NCBI RefSeq assembly: GCF_000428745.1
Contig: NZ_AUAN01000004.1
Span: 1-64,000, forward strand
DNA: 64,000 nt
Direction: 5' to 3'
Source: Veillonella magna DSM 19857
GTDB taxonomy: Bacteria > Bacillota > Negativicutes > Veillonellales > Veillonellaceae
The position numbers and the translations under genes are program-made. The notes under the pieces are model-generated. The model made no database searches. It was not told the origin of the DNA and worked only from the letters and a program-made list of their open reading frames with translations. Positions 55,963 to 64,000 of this stretch are shown in pieces; position 1 is the first letter of the stretch, and each line of letters begins with the position of its first letter.

Positions 55963-56517
55963 TTATCTCTTTCTCCTATACTGTCCTTGCTTAGCCAGCG
56001 GCGGTCCTAATACTACCGACCATAGGATACCGTCTCGCACAGTACCGGTCAGATGTTTCTTCGTCAAGACAGCACGCTGTGATGATGCAGCTTCACGATC
56101 ACCATACCACGTTAGTGCTTGCCGTCTTCTTCTGTCATCCCTTACTACCACGGTCTCATCACTTTGGTCATCCACTTTGCGATTCATATACCTGCGATAC
56201 CGTTCCACCTCTTTTGATAGGCCTGAGTCCTCGCCGTAACCGGATGTTTCCATTGACTGCCTGTGATTGGTGTGCATTACCGTATCGCCTTCTGATGTAT
56301 CTAACGTTAGCCTATCAGACTTTGCTGTATTTTCATTCGCTGTATTTTGTTCATTTGTACGCGGTTCCATAGAAAGTCCATAGTGTCGTTCCATCTCTTC
56401 CCATGTTATCGGTTCTTCTCCATTCGCAGTATCCTCCGGTGGAGCGGACTGCCTCTTTCTTTTACCGAAAATGGCCGACCCCAACAGAAAGAGTATAATC
56501 AATACGATGATATCCAT
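55963..56517 (-). CDS. Small membrane-anchored hypothetical protein of the flotillin operon
   Basis: A 184-residue protein with one N-terminal membrane helix (VLIILFLLGSAIFG, residues about 4-17) followed by KRKRQS, so the rest is probably cytosolic. The middle is polar and low complexity, rich in T, N, E and D. The C-terminus has DGILWSVVLGPPLAKQ, an LGPP motif I have the impression of seeing at the end of similar proteins in related bacteria. The ATG follows TAGAGGT. It lies 11 bp after floA and 16 bp before larA. Function unknown; a scaffold or flotillin partner is a guess. Confidence 0.75.
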   Translation of the reverse strand: MDIIVLIILFLLGSAIFGKRKRQSAPPEDTANGEEPITWEEMERHYGLSMEPRTNEQNTANENTAKSDRLTLDTSEGDTVMHTNHRQSMETSGYGEDSGLSKEVERYRRYMNRKVDDQSDETVVVRDDRRRRQALTWYGDREAASSQRAVLTKKHLTGTVRDGILWSVVLGPPLAKQGQYRRKR

Positions 56518-56528
56518 ACACAGTACCT

Positions 56529-57536
56529 CTATTTATTTCCATCACTACCGCTGGTAGATAATTCTTCATTGTCTCCGACTGCCAAGGTTTCACGCATCTT
56601 AGTGTCTGCCATAATATTATTCATATTGTAATAATCCATAACGCCCATATTACCTTCACGCAACGCCTGCGACAACGCCTGCGGTACCTCAGCCTGTGCT
56701 TCCACGACCTTCGCTTGCATTTCCTGTGTATACGCGCGCATTTCTTGTTCTTTAGCCACGGCCATGGCACGTCGTTCTTCCGCCTTAGCCTGGGCAATCT
56801 TCTTATCTGCCTCTGCCTGATCCGTCATAAGCTGTGCGCCGATGTTACGTCCTACATCAACGTCTGCAATATCAATGGACAAGATTTCAAATGCCGATCC
56901 CGCATCAAGCCCCTTAGTGAGAACCGTACGAGAAATATGATCCGGGTTTTCCAATACATCGGTATGTTCTTCGGATGAACCTACCGTAGTAACAATCCCT
57001 TCACCGACACGGGCGATAATCGTTTGCTCGCCTGCACCGCCTACTAAGCGATCGATATTAGCACGCACCGTTACCCGTGCCCGCACTTTTAACTCAATGC
57101 CATTCTTTGCGACGGCAGAAATAATCGGTGTTTCAATAACCTTTGGATTAACACTCATCTGAACCGCTTCAAGTACATCTCGTCCGGCTAAATCAATAGC
57201 CGCCGCCCGTTCAAAGGTAAGTGGAATCGCAGCGCGTTCGGCTGCAATAAGTGCATCTACTACACGGTCTACATCACCGCCGGCTAAGTAGTGCGCTTCC
57301 AACTGATTTACATTCACACCCAGTCCCGCTTTATTGGCTTTTACCAAAGGCAAAACTATTTGCGACGGCGAAACACGACGAAGCCGCATCCCTACCAATG
57401 TAAAAATACCTACATTGACACCGGCCGCCAATGCGGAAATCCATAAGCCTAACGGTACAAAATGAAGAAATAGTGACACGATTATAACAATGGCCACTAC
57501 AACAAAAATAAAACTGACATTCATTAGCTCAAACAT
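56529..57536 (-). CDS. floA: Flotillin-like protein FloA
   Basis: Membrane-microdomain scaffold of the UPF0365 family, 335 residues. Seen: an N-terminal hydrophobic hairpin ([40 protein letters not shown]), the family block [20 protein letters not shown], an SPFH-type domain and a C-terminal coiled coil rich in A, E and K ([20 protein letters not shown]). The ATG follows GAAGGAGG. It lies 39 bp after nfeD, the usual pairing. Confidence 0.95.
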   Translation of the reverse strand: MFELMNVSFIFVVVAIVIIVSLFLHFVPLGLWISALAAGVNVGIFTLVGMRLRRVSPSQIVLPLVKANKAGLGVNVNQLEAHYLAGGDVDRVVDALIAAERAAIPLTFERAAAIDLAGRDVLEAVQMSVNPKVIETPIISAVAKNGIELKVRARVTVRANIDRLVGGAGEQTIIARVGEGIVTTVGSSEEHTDVLENPDHISRTVLTKGLDAGSAFEILSIDIADVDVGRNIGAQLMTDQAEADKKIAQAKAEERRAMAVAKEQEMRAYTQEMQAKVVEAQAEVPQALSQALREGNMGVMDYYNMNNIMADTKMRETLAVGDNEELSTSGSDGNK

Positions 57537-57575
57537 AAAAGCCTCCTTCTACACTGTGCATAAACCTATCACTAT

Positions 57576-58040
57576 TTAGTCTGCATTGCGACGCACTACA
57601 ACGCGCCCGCCTGTTACATCCACTACACGGATTTTCGTACCTGGTTCAAAAAATTCACCGTCCGACACAACATCTACCGGTTCGCCGTCAATAATTGCTC
57701 GACCAGCCGGACGAAGTACCGATTGTACAACACCGGTTTTCCCCAGTAGATCCGCCTTAGGCTCACTGCCTACATAACCGTTATCCGTCGTCGACCGCCA
57801 TTGCAGGGTCAGTAGCTTACCAATGCGACTGTCGGGGAACTTTGATATAAGCCAAAAAGCAATTAGCATACAGGCAACAGCTAGCGCTGCCACCGTCATA
57901 GCTGCTTCCACCGTAGCACCTAACCACAAATACAATGCCCAAAGCAACGCACTGATACCGGCTACCCCAAACAATCCGAACCCCGGCACCAAGGCTTCAA
58001 TACTTACGAGGATAATACCCCCAATTACTAAATATAGCAC
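57576..58040 (-). CDS. NfeD family protein
   Basis: A 154-residue short NfeD: three or four membrane segments (LVIGGIILVSIEALVPGFGL, LLWALYLWLGATVEAAM, TVAALAVACMLIAFWLI) followed by an OB-fold (LLGKTGVVQSVLRPAGRAII, FFEPGTKIRVVDVTGGRVVV). NfeD proteins partner flotillins and act on membrane domain formation. The start is GTG at 58040, with GGGAGGTG 6 nt before. It heads the nfeD-floA-hypothetical-larA operon. Confidence 0.93.
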   Translation of the reverse strand: MLYLVIGGIILVSIEALVPGFGLFGVAGISALLWALYLWLGATVEAAMTVAALAVACMLIAFWLISKFPDSRIGKLLTLQWRSTTDNGYVGSEPKADLLGKTGVVQSVLRPAGRAIIDGEPVDVVSDGEFFEPGTKIRVVDVTGGRVVVRRNAD

Positions 58041-58107
58041 TACTTCACCTCCCTTTCATGCCAATATAAATATACTTTTTTGCTCTTTATACATTAAGTA
58101 TACACCT

Positions 58108-58136
58108 ATTATATAAAGCTATCATAAGCAACTAAA
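58108..58136 (-). promoter_or_regulatory. nfeD operon promoter
   Basis: Minus strand TTTAGT (58136-58131), 17 bp, TATAAT (58113-58108). The -35 is poor and adjoins the T-run of the neighbouring terminator. Confidence 0.4.
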
Positions 58137-58190
58137 AAAACGACGATGAAAATCTGTATTTTTACTACATTCGTTCTTCATCGTCATTTT
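58131..58190. terminator. Terminator of the multicopper oxidase gene
   Basis: GACGATGAA (58142-58150) pairs with TTCATCGTC (58177-58185); the minus strand continues into a T-run (58140-58134). Plus strand also has T after it. Confidence 0.75.
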
Positions 58191-58256
58191 TCCTTCTTTA
58201 CGTCGTATATAATTTGTATCTATGCGATATATCTATGGCATATGTTTATGTACCGT

Positions 58257-59927
58257 TTATTTAACTTCGAACTGTCCCATCATGCCATTTTCTTCATGTT
58301 CTAAAATATGGCAGTGGAACATGAATACTCCTTTCCGCTCATATCGTACCAATAATTCTACCTTTTCATCAGGATTAACCAGTACCGTATCCTTCCATCC
58401 CTGCTCCTGCGCCGGCGGTGTTTGACCATTGCGCGAAAGAATACGGAACTGTACACCGTGCATGTGGAAAGGATGAATCATGCCTCCCATCATCGTCGAT
58501 GGATTCGTCACTTCCCAAATTTCCTGTGTACCAAATACAGCCTGTTCATCAATTCGTTCCATAGAAAAGGTTCGTCCGTTGATGGATACCATCGGCCCCA
58601 TGCCTTGCAATTCAATATGCTTGCGCGGTAGCGTAGCTAATGTGTCTGACTCCGGCAACGGTGCTATCGTCGTCAGTGCCATATCCGGTGAAAAAGCAAC
58701 CGTATCAGCCACATCAGCTATGCGCACAGCTAGTGCCGTAGCACCATTTACCGTAACCTGTGCTGTTTCTCCCACCTTATACTGACTCATATCCACTACG
58801 ATTTCTGCCCGTTCTCCCGGACTGAGGCGAAGCGTTGTAAGCGATACCGGTCTTGTCAGCAAACCTCCGTCCGAAGCGACCTGATAAAAGTTATGGTGAC
58901 CGCTCAAAGCTACATCAAAGTTGGATGCATTCGATCCATTGACGATACGATAGCGCACCCAATGCGACTTTGTCGTAATATACGGTTTCACTGTACCGTT
59001 TACTATAAGCACATCTCCCTGTGTGCCATCCGGATTTGACACTGCATTGTAATCGATGCGTCCATCCTCCGTAAAATAACGGTCCTGTATCACTAAAGGT
59101 ATATCATCGACACCATACGTTCGTGGCAATGGTAAGGCAGTCTCTTGCGAATCCTCTACCAAAATAAGTCCTGCTAAGCCTTGGTATACCTGCCGTGCCG
59201 TATTCCCCATGTAATGCGGATGATACCACAAGGTAGCCGCCTGCTGATCGACGGTAAACTGTACTGTTTTACCTTCGCCGGGCTGCACTGCATTATGCGG
59301 ACCGCCATCAGCATCGCTATCTACTTTCAAGCCATGCCAATGAAATGTCGTCGGTTCGTCAAGCCGATTGGATAACTTCATCGTCACCTGCTGCCCTTTT
59401 GTTAACCGTAGTACCGGTCCCAGCATAGCTCCATTATAACCCAAGGTCTGTGTTCGATGCCCATCTAATAACTCTGTTTCGCCTTGCTGCGCTGTCAAAG
59501 AATAGGTTACATGATTCCCCTCTTGCTCTGTAGGTGTCAGAATAGGCGGAATTGCCAACGGCCGCTCTGCTTGAGCTGCATTTTTATATTGAATAGCTAT
59601 ATGCTGGTGCATCATGCCATGCATACCGGACATCATCGACTGCATCATACCTTGATCGTTGCCATCCATCATTGACTGATGCATAGTCTGCCCCTTCATC
59701 ATTCCCTGACCGTTGCCATGCATCATCCCCTGCATATATCCCATCATACGATTCATCATTGAACGATGCTGGGCATCGTTCATCGGTTGTCCGTTTGCTC
59801 CCGTCATACAGGAAACACCGGTTGTATCATTTGTATCCGCTAAAGCAAATCCTGCGGAGCCAATCACTAACGTTCCTGCCAAGGCACTCCCCAGTAGCCA
59901 TTGCATACGTTTACTTTTTTTCATCAT
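58257..59927 (-). CDS. Multicopper oxidase with Met-rich N-terminal region
   Basis: A 556-residue exported CueO/CopA-type oxidase. Signal peptide at residues 1-31 (KKSKRMQWLL core, cleavage after ALA). All four copper motifs are intact: FHWHGL, WYHPHYMG, HPFHMHGVQF and FHCHILEHEENGMM, with the axial Met of type 1 copper. Residues about 56-107 are extremely rich in Met and His (MMGYMQGMMHGNGQGMM), a likely copper(I)-binding segment. It should oxidise Cu(I) or phenols with O2, which is surprising in a strict anaerobe and suggests acquisition. The ATG at 59927 follows AAGGAG. Stands alone; no copper ATPase or chaperone neighbours. Confidence 0.93.
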   Translation of the reverse strand: MMKKSKRMQWLLGSALAGTLVIGSAGFALADTNDTTGVSCMTGANGQPMNDAQHRSMMNRMMGYMQGMMHGNGQGMMKGQTMHQSMMDGNDQGMMQSMMSGMHGMMHQHIAIQYKNAAQAERPLAIPPILTPTEQEGNHVTYSLTAQQGETELLDGHRTQTLGYNGAMLGPVLRLTKGQQVTMKLSNRLDEPTTFHWHGLKVDSDADGGPHNAVQPGEGKTVQFTVDQQAATLWYHPHYMGNTARQVYQGLAGLILVEDSQETALPLPRTYGVDDIPLVIQDRYFTEDGRIDYNAVSNPDGTQGDVLIVNGTVKPYITTKSHWVRYRIVNGSNASNFDVALSGHHNFYQVASDGGLLTRPVSLTTLRLSPGERAEIVVDMSQYKVGETAQVTVNGATALAVRIADVADTVAFSPDMALTTIAPLPESDTLATLPRKHIELQGMGPMVSINGRTFSMERIDEQAVFGTQEIWEVTNPSTMMGGMIHPFHMHGVQFRILSRNGQTPPAQEQGWKDTVLVNPDEKVELLVRYERKGVFMFHCHILEHEENGMMGQFEVK

Positions 59928-59998
59928 AATCTCCTTATCTGTGCTTCTGTACTCTCTCTTTTACAAAGGCACATGTTCTTACTTATTATTCTGTTTAT

Positions 59999-60046
59999 AG
60001 TATACAGATACTCGGTATAAATGTCATGAGGGGGGTATATACTGAA
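59999..60046 (-). promoter_or_regulatory. Multicopper oxidase promoter with possible copper-responsive site
   Basis: Minus strand ATGACA (60027-60022), 17 bp, TATACT (60004-59999). The dyad ATACCGAGTAT falls in the spacer, and TATATACCCCCC lies just upstream of the -35, resembling half of a CsoR-type operator. The operator reading is tentative. Confidence 0.5.
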
Positions 60047-60117
60047 CTACTTAAGAAGCATAGAAGCCATAGTAAGAACTCCTTATATCTCTACTACCAA
60101 CTTACATATTGCAAGAA

Positions 60118-60176
60118 AGGTCCATATATCAAAAGCGTATCATTCAATAAATATGACCACTGAGATATATGGACCT
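60118..60176. terminator. Hairpin between the multicopper oxidase gene and the transporter remnant
   Basis: AGGTCCATATATC (60118-60130) pairs perfectly with GATATATGGACCT (60164-60176), loop 33 nt; a weak T-rich stretch follows on the plus strand. It shares CCATATATC/GATATATGG with the terminator at 929-984. Otherwise I see nothing in 60047-60296. Confidence 0.5.
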
Positions 60177-60296
60177 CTCATTTTATAACAACATGGAGTC
60201 TGCCGCCTACCCAGATCAGCAGTTTCTATGTTCTTAGCAGTATATGTAATTCAAAATCAAAAGCATAATAAAAACTAATTATATCAATGACTACAG

Positions 60297-60705
60297 TTAC
60301 CAAAGGCCAAGTACACTCCACCATGCCAAGCCGACTACAAAGTACACTGCCATGGAGTAAAATGCAATGATATGACCTGTAAACCACCAACGACTTTCCG
60401 GTACATACCCGGCACCAAAGAGAAGCGGTCCTACAGCATTACCGTAATATGTCATAAGACTGGCTAGCTGTGCCGATGCCGCTACCAATAAAAGCAAAGG
60501 AATCGCCGGTAATCCAAACACCTGCCCCAGTATAAATATAACCGGTACCAAGGTAACAACATAGGCAATCGTAGATGCGAAGAAATAACGAATAAGCATA
60601 GTCAAAAGAAGTAATAGCGCCATTGCCACCAAAGGTGGAAATACGTGCAAATCCAAATGGGTGTGAAACCATTCACCGAGCCATAGAAATTTAGTAACCA
60701 TGCAC
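60297..60705 (-). pseudogene. 3' remnant of a DASS/CitT-family anion transporter
   Basis: About 135 residues matching only the C-terminal quarter of divalent anion:sodium symporters: ASLMTYYGNAVGPLLFGAGY, SRWWFTGHIIAFYSMAVYF and the ending WWSVLGLW, the classic last residues of the family. The N-terminal three quarters are missing. Upstream frame sequence beyond about 60705 overlaps the LysR remnant and does not resemble a transporter. It could still be translated from an internal start but cannot be a functional carrier. Confidence 0.82.
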
Positions 60706-60711
60706 CAACGG

Positions 60712-61112
60712 GTAAAAAAATTTTTCTTCGCTCCGAACCGATTTGCCTCGTCACATCGAAACACTGCAATCGCAATAGGTTGGCTTCCATCCCACAAATT
60801 CGATACACCACTGATCCTTCCCTATATGCCATCATGGATACTTGGTGGAAACAAAATTATACTACCCCTCCTAATAGTGGTTTGTATCTGGATACAATGG
60901 AAACCTGTCGCCGTTTTATTCAGAAAAATCTTGGTTGGTCTATTCTTCCATATACAGGATTGGAGTACTTTGCCGACGATATACGCATCAAACCGTTATA
61001 TTGGAACGATGGAACAGCGATTGAACGCGAAACAAATCTCTACTATCATCCGCGCAAACCACAGCGCAAAGCTGTTCAAGCCTTTATTGATTATGTACAG
61101 CAACACATATGA
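60712..61112 (+). pseudogene. 3' remnant of a LysR-family regulator
   Basis: About 133 codons matching only the C-terminal half of the LysR effector domain: KKIFLRSEPICLVTSKH, IPQIRYTTDPSLYAIMDTWW, ETCRRFIQKNLGWSILPYTG and NLYYHPRKPQRKAVQAF. The DNA-binding half is absent and no start codon with a ribosome-binding site is seen; the frame is open without stops. It lies head to head with the DASS remnant, so both lost their 5' parts at the same junction near 60700-60715. Confidence 0.8.
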
Positions 61113-61131
61113 CCAAGCAAACTATAAAAAA

Positions 61132-61204
61132 ATAAAAGGACGACTCATTTCACAGTATTTACATCTTACAAATAATCTGCTTTCGAAGTGAGTCGTCCTT
61201 TTAT
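61132..61204. terminator. 16-bp bidirectional terminator
   Basis: ATAAAAGGACGACTCA (61132-61147) is the exact reverse complement of 61189-61204; serves uraA on the minus strand and the former LysR gene on the plus strand. Confidence 0.88.
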
Positions 61205-61214
61205 CTTTTATTCT

Positions 61215-62495
61215 TTATTTTCTATTTAATTGCTTATTTCCTAAGCCGGTTTTGCGGAAAATAGTGAATGCTAAGCTAATAAGAATAGCTACTACCGTAG
61301 CAAGTCCCATCCCCTGTAATACTACCGGTCCAATAGCAACCTTTGCACCGCTTACCCCAGTAATAAGTACTACGGAAGTAAGAATTAAATTAGCCGGGCT
61401 TGTATAGTCTACTTTACGTTCTACCAGCATACGCAAACCGGAAGCTGCGATAATACCAAAAAGCAAAATGCTGACACCACCCATTACCGGTACCGGAATA
61501 GCATGGATAAGAGCTGCAATTTTACCTATAAAGGAAAAGAGAATGGCCAATACGGCCGCACCGCCGATAACGTACACACTGAATACGCGCGTGATAGCCA
61601 ATACACCGATATTTTCACCATAGGTCGTATTTGGTGTAGCACCAAAGAAACCGGATAACATGTTAGCAATACCATCACCCAACAAGGACCGTTTTAACCC
61701 CGGATCCTGCATAAGATCTCGACCTACAATGTTACTGGTTACCACTAAGTGCCCTACATGTTCTGCAAATACAACGAATAAAGCCGGCATAATCATAAGA
61801 ATTGCATTAAGATTATATTCCGGTGCGTAGAAATGCGGGAAAGAGAACCACGGTGCAGCTGCCACCGCACCAAAATCAATAACGCCCATAAAGGCTGCCA
61901 ATACATAGCCGGCTACTACACCGATAAGTACCGGTATAACAGCAAAGAAACCACGGAAAAGTACGGTACCGAGAATCGTCACTACTAAAGAGAACATAGA
62001 CAGCGTTACAACCTGCATATGTGTCATCCCCAAGCTTTGCCACTGATCACCGGTAATACCGGCCATCCCCATAGCTACCGGTGCCAGTTCCAAACCGATT
62101 ACGGCAACGATGGCTCCCATAGCTGCCGGCGGCAGAATAACATCAATCCATTTAATGCCGACGAAACGTACGATAATAGATAAGATAATGAAGGCGGCAC
62201 CAAAGGCAATAAAGCCACCTTGCGCTGCTTCATAGCTCATCCCGGCCGCCATAACCGATAGCACCGGTGCAATAAAAGCAAAACTAGAACCCAAGTATGA
62301 AGGAATCTTTCCCTGACATACAAAGAGATACAACAAGGTACCGATACCATTCATAAACAAGGCTGTTGCCGGATCAACTTTCAAAAGGAATGGTACCAAC
62401 ACCGTAGATCCGAACATAGCGAATACGTGCTGGAAGCTGAGTGGTAACAGTGCCCCAAACGACGGGCGTTCCTGCACATCAATAAAGTCTTTCAT
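61215..62495 (-). CDS. uraA: Uracil permease (UraA, NCS2)
   Basis: Proton-uracil symporter, 426 residues, about 14 membrane segments. Seen: SFGALLPLSFQHVFAMFGST, YLGSSFAFIAPVLS, ALFVVFAEHVGHLVVTSNIV and GFFGATPNTTYGENIGVLAI with the substrate-contact residues of UraA. This branch carries uracil rather than xanthine. The ATG follows AAGGGG. It lies 20 bp after the ftsW/rodA-type gene, an unusual pairing; no pyrR-type attenuator is seen in that gap. Confidence 0.94.
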   Translation of the reverse strand: MKDFIDVQERPSFGALLPLSFQHVFAMFGSTVLVPFLLKVDPATALFMNGIGTLLYLFVCQGKIPSYLGSSFAFIAPVLSVMAAGMSYEAAQGGFIAFGAAFIILSIIVRFVGIKWIDVILPPAAMGAIVAVIGLELAPVAMGMAGITGDQWQSLGMTHMQVVTLSMFSLVVTILGTVLFRGFFAVIPVLIGVVAGYVLAAFMGVIDFGAVAAAPWFSFPHFYAPEYNLNAILMIMPALFVVFAEHVGHLVVTSNIVGRDLMQDPGLKRSLLGDGIANMLSGFFGATPNTTYGENIGVLAITRVFSVYVIGGAAVLAILFSFIGKIAALIHAIPVPVMGGVSILLFGIIAASGLRMLVERKVDYTSPANLILTSVVLITGVSGAKVAIGPVVLQGMGLATVVAILISLAFTIFRKTGLGNKQLNRK

Positions 62496-62515
62496 GGATT
62501 AACTACCCCTTTCCG

Positions 62516-63826
62516 TTAGCGACTACGCGAAGTCGACGAACCTTCCACCGAAAACCGACTGAGTGTTTCTTCCCGAAGCGACGGAGCTTCACCCCGCGTA
62601 CCAACGCGCGGTGACTGTTGTGCCGCCAGGCTGTAACGCCCAATACTGGCCAAAATTCCAACGGCTCCCAGATTTAACATTAATGAAGAACCGCCATAGG
62701 ATACAAATGGCAACGGCACACCAGTAACCGGCATGGCTCCGCAAACCATCATCATATTAAACAGCGCTTGACCGCTGATAATTAACGTAATACCAAATGC
62801 CACAAATGCACCAAAGTAATCACGGGCCTGTTGTGCAATACGTAGCCCGTACCAAGTAAAGGTCAACACAATGGCAAGCAGTGCCAAAGAACCTACAAGA
62901 CCTGTCTCTTGAGACCACACGGCGAAGGCAAAGTCTGTATGCGCTTCCGGTAAGTAGAAATACTTGGCCGTGCCATTACCCAGGCCCTGGCCTAGCACAC
63001 CGCCGGAACCTACAGCTAATAGACTTTGCACAGTCTGATAGCCGATGCCTTGCGCATGACTCCATGGATCTATATAAGCAAGGATACGTTCCCATCGATA
63101 TGGTGATAAATACACCAAAGCACTTAAAATACCGAGTACCGCTAACGTTCCCCCCACTGCTACATACAGCATAGGACCACGTATGCGTCGAATGTAGCCG
63201 ATACCGCCAATAGCCGCCAGTATAGCACCAAAGCCCAAAATAAGCATCGCCGTACCCATATCAGGTTGTAAAATCGTAAGCAGTGCATATACTAAGGGCA
63301 TCAACAAAAAGCGTGCAAAAAAAGGTACGCGTCCATTACTTCCCGGACTGCGGCCAAATTCGTAATACTCAAAGAAGTGAATGTATTTCTGCTTCCATCG
63401 CTGCCGTTCTACGTAAGCTGCTGCCCAAATAACCGATCCCAGCTTGGCAAATTCTGAAGGCTGTAATGATACCGGGCCGAATTGTAGCCATCGCCGTGCA
63501 CCATTAACGACAGTACCACCAACGAGTACGGCCACCAGCAAGATAACCAACACCACTGCCATACCGTTAAGAACCTTTTGTGAGCGCAATCGCCGATAAT
63601 CCATACGATACATAGCCATTAGAATAATAAATCCCAATACTAATGACACCAAATGCTTAACGAAGAAGCCTGCCCATAAACTACCATCAATGGTGGCCTC
63701 CACATAGGTCGCACTATAGATATTGATGCTACCTATAATTACCCATAAAAATACGGCAAAGAACACACCTTGCACATCATTATGAAGCACACGGCGCAAG
63801 CCCTTAGCCCGACCGTCATCTTTCAT
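62516..63826 (-). CDS. SEDS-family cell-wall glycosyltransferase (FtsW/RodA)
   Basis: Membrane peptidoglycan polymerase, 436 residues, ten membrane segments. Seen: VVNGARRWLQFGPVSLQPSE, LLTILQPDMGTAMLI with the catalytic-region Asp, GGGVLGQGLGNGTAKYFYLP with AHTDFAFAVWSQETG, and TGVPLPFVSYGGSSL. Whether it serves division (FtsW) or elongation (RodA) is not clear; no cell-wall neighbours are visible. The ATG at 63826 follows AAGGAGG, which lies at the end of the upstream trmB, two bases away. A Ser/Arg-rich tail of about 40 residues follows the last helix. Confidence 0.93.
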   Translation of the reverse strand: MKDDGRAKGLRRVLHNDVQGVFFAVFLWVIIGSINIYSATYVEATIDGSLWAGFFVKHLVSLVLGFIILMAMYRMDYRRLRSQKVLNGMAVVLVILLVAVLVGGTVVNGARRWLQFGPVSLQPSEFAKLGSVIWAAAYVERQRWKQKYIHFFEYYEFGRSPGSNGRVPFFARFLLMPLVYALLTILQPDMGTAMLILGFGAILAAIGGIGYIRRIRGPMLYVAVGGTLAVLGILSALVYLSPYRWERILAYIDPWSHAQGIGYQTVQSLLAVGSGGVLGQGLGNGTAKYFYLPEAHTDFAFAVWSQETGLVGSLALLAIVLTFTWYGLRIAQQARDYFGAFVAFGITLIISGQALFNMMMVCGAMPVTGVPLPFVSYGGSSLMLNLGAVGILASIGRYSLAAQQSPRVGTRGEAPSLREETLSRFSVEGSSTSRSR

Positions 63827-63828
63827 GA

Positions 63829-64000
63829 TTATGCCTCCTTGGGCCTGATTGCTTCTAACCGGAAAATCGGCTGCCCTTTAGCGCTAAACTTCTCTTCATA
63901 CTCTGTTTTTACATTCGGTATATCCGTACTATGCAAATCATAGGACACATTTTTTAATGTCCAACCGGAGTTCTTAAACTCCTCTAAGGAAAACAGAAAA
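63829..64000 (-). CDS. trmB: tRNA (guanine-N7)-methyltransferase, C-terminal part
   Basis: Partial; the 5' end is beyond the window. The 57 visible residues include GWTLKNVSYDLHSTD, then the family's signature NVKTEYEEKFSAKGQPIFRL and EAIRPKEA at the end. This TEYExKF block is the SAM/tRNA-site signature of TrmB, which methylates G46 of tRNA. It ends two bases before the ftsW/rodA start, so the genes are probably cotranscribed. Confidence 0.9.
   Translation of the reverse strand, partial: FLFSLEEFKNSGWTLKNVSYDLHSTDIPNVKTEYEEKFSAKGQPIFRLEAIRPKEA

Noticed and set aside
60297-60797. Intact small membrane transporter
   Set aside because: Only the C-terminal quarter of a DASS carrier is present, and the upstream part of the frame overlaps LysR coding sequence.

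Overview
The window looks like chromosome of an anaerobic Firmicute, probably a Negativicute (Veillonellaceae-like). This rests on strong AGGAGG ribosome-binding sites, a T-box leader, an atpZ-atpI headed ATP synthase operon, HisZ-dependent histidine synthesis, a single-chain PurL of about 1250 residues, folate C1 genes typical of amino-acid fermenters, and an A-type flavodiiron protein. The family assignment is inference; no rRNA or tRNA gene is present to settle it. Genes are tightly packed, mostly on the minus strand, and many gene ends carry a perfect hairpin terminator shared by convergent genes.

Layout. 1-1400: a flavin-reductase-like gene bracketed by repeats, including three 128-bp tandem units that run into the fchA terminator. 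1415-5633: formimino/formyl-folate module (ftcD, fhs, fchA) with a divergent hutD. 6011-8126: TusA-like protein plus compact YeeE-type transporter, then a YitT membrane protein. 8438-14407: YbjN-like protein, xpt, LysR regulator and divergent purL. 14749-17984: flavodiiron protein, then an Lrp-type regulator translationally coupled to an aminotransferase. 18067-19441: amidohydrolase overlapping an unrecognised gene. 19647-28854: a complete histidine operon hisZGDCBHAF-hisIE ending in a HAD phosphatase, the likely missing histidinol-phosphatase. 29033-31940: metA-metY behind a methionine T-box. 32005-38983: F-type ATP synthase operon. 39346-46265: wecB, tagO/wecA, UPF0210/UPF0237 pair, phosphoglucomutase and a second YitT protein. 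46608-48193: ispE and a GntR regulator. 48469-51507: adenine deaminase and purine permease. 51772-54546: TauE/SafE-type exporter, a protein of five tandem HTH units, and a site-2 protease. 54687-58040: nfeD, floA, a small membrane-anchored protein and a LarA-type racemase in one operon. 58257-61112: multicopper oxidase and a deletion scar joining remnants of a LysR regulator and a DASS transporter. 61215-64000: uraA, ftsW/rodA and the 3' end of trmB.

How it fits together. The genes describe an amino-acid and organic-acid fermenter: formiminoglutamate is turned into formyl-folate and ATP, methionine is made by O-acetylhomoserine and sulfide, histidine is made de novo, purines are both made and salvaged, and oxygen is detoxified by a flavodiiron protein. 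The c subunit of the ATP synthase carries two membrane carboxylates (D29 and E62), suggesting an unusual, possibly sodium-binding, rotor. The most unusual items are this c subunit, the five-HTH protein, LarA in the flotillin operon, the HAD protein in the his operon, the repeat system at the left edge and the LysR/DASS deletion scar. I saw no CRISPR array, insertion sequence or prophage.
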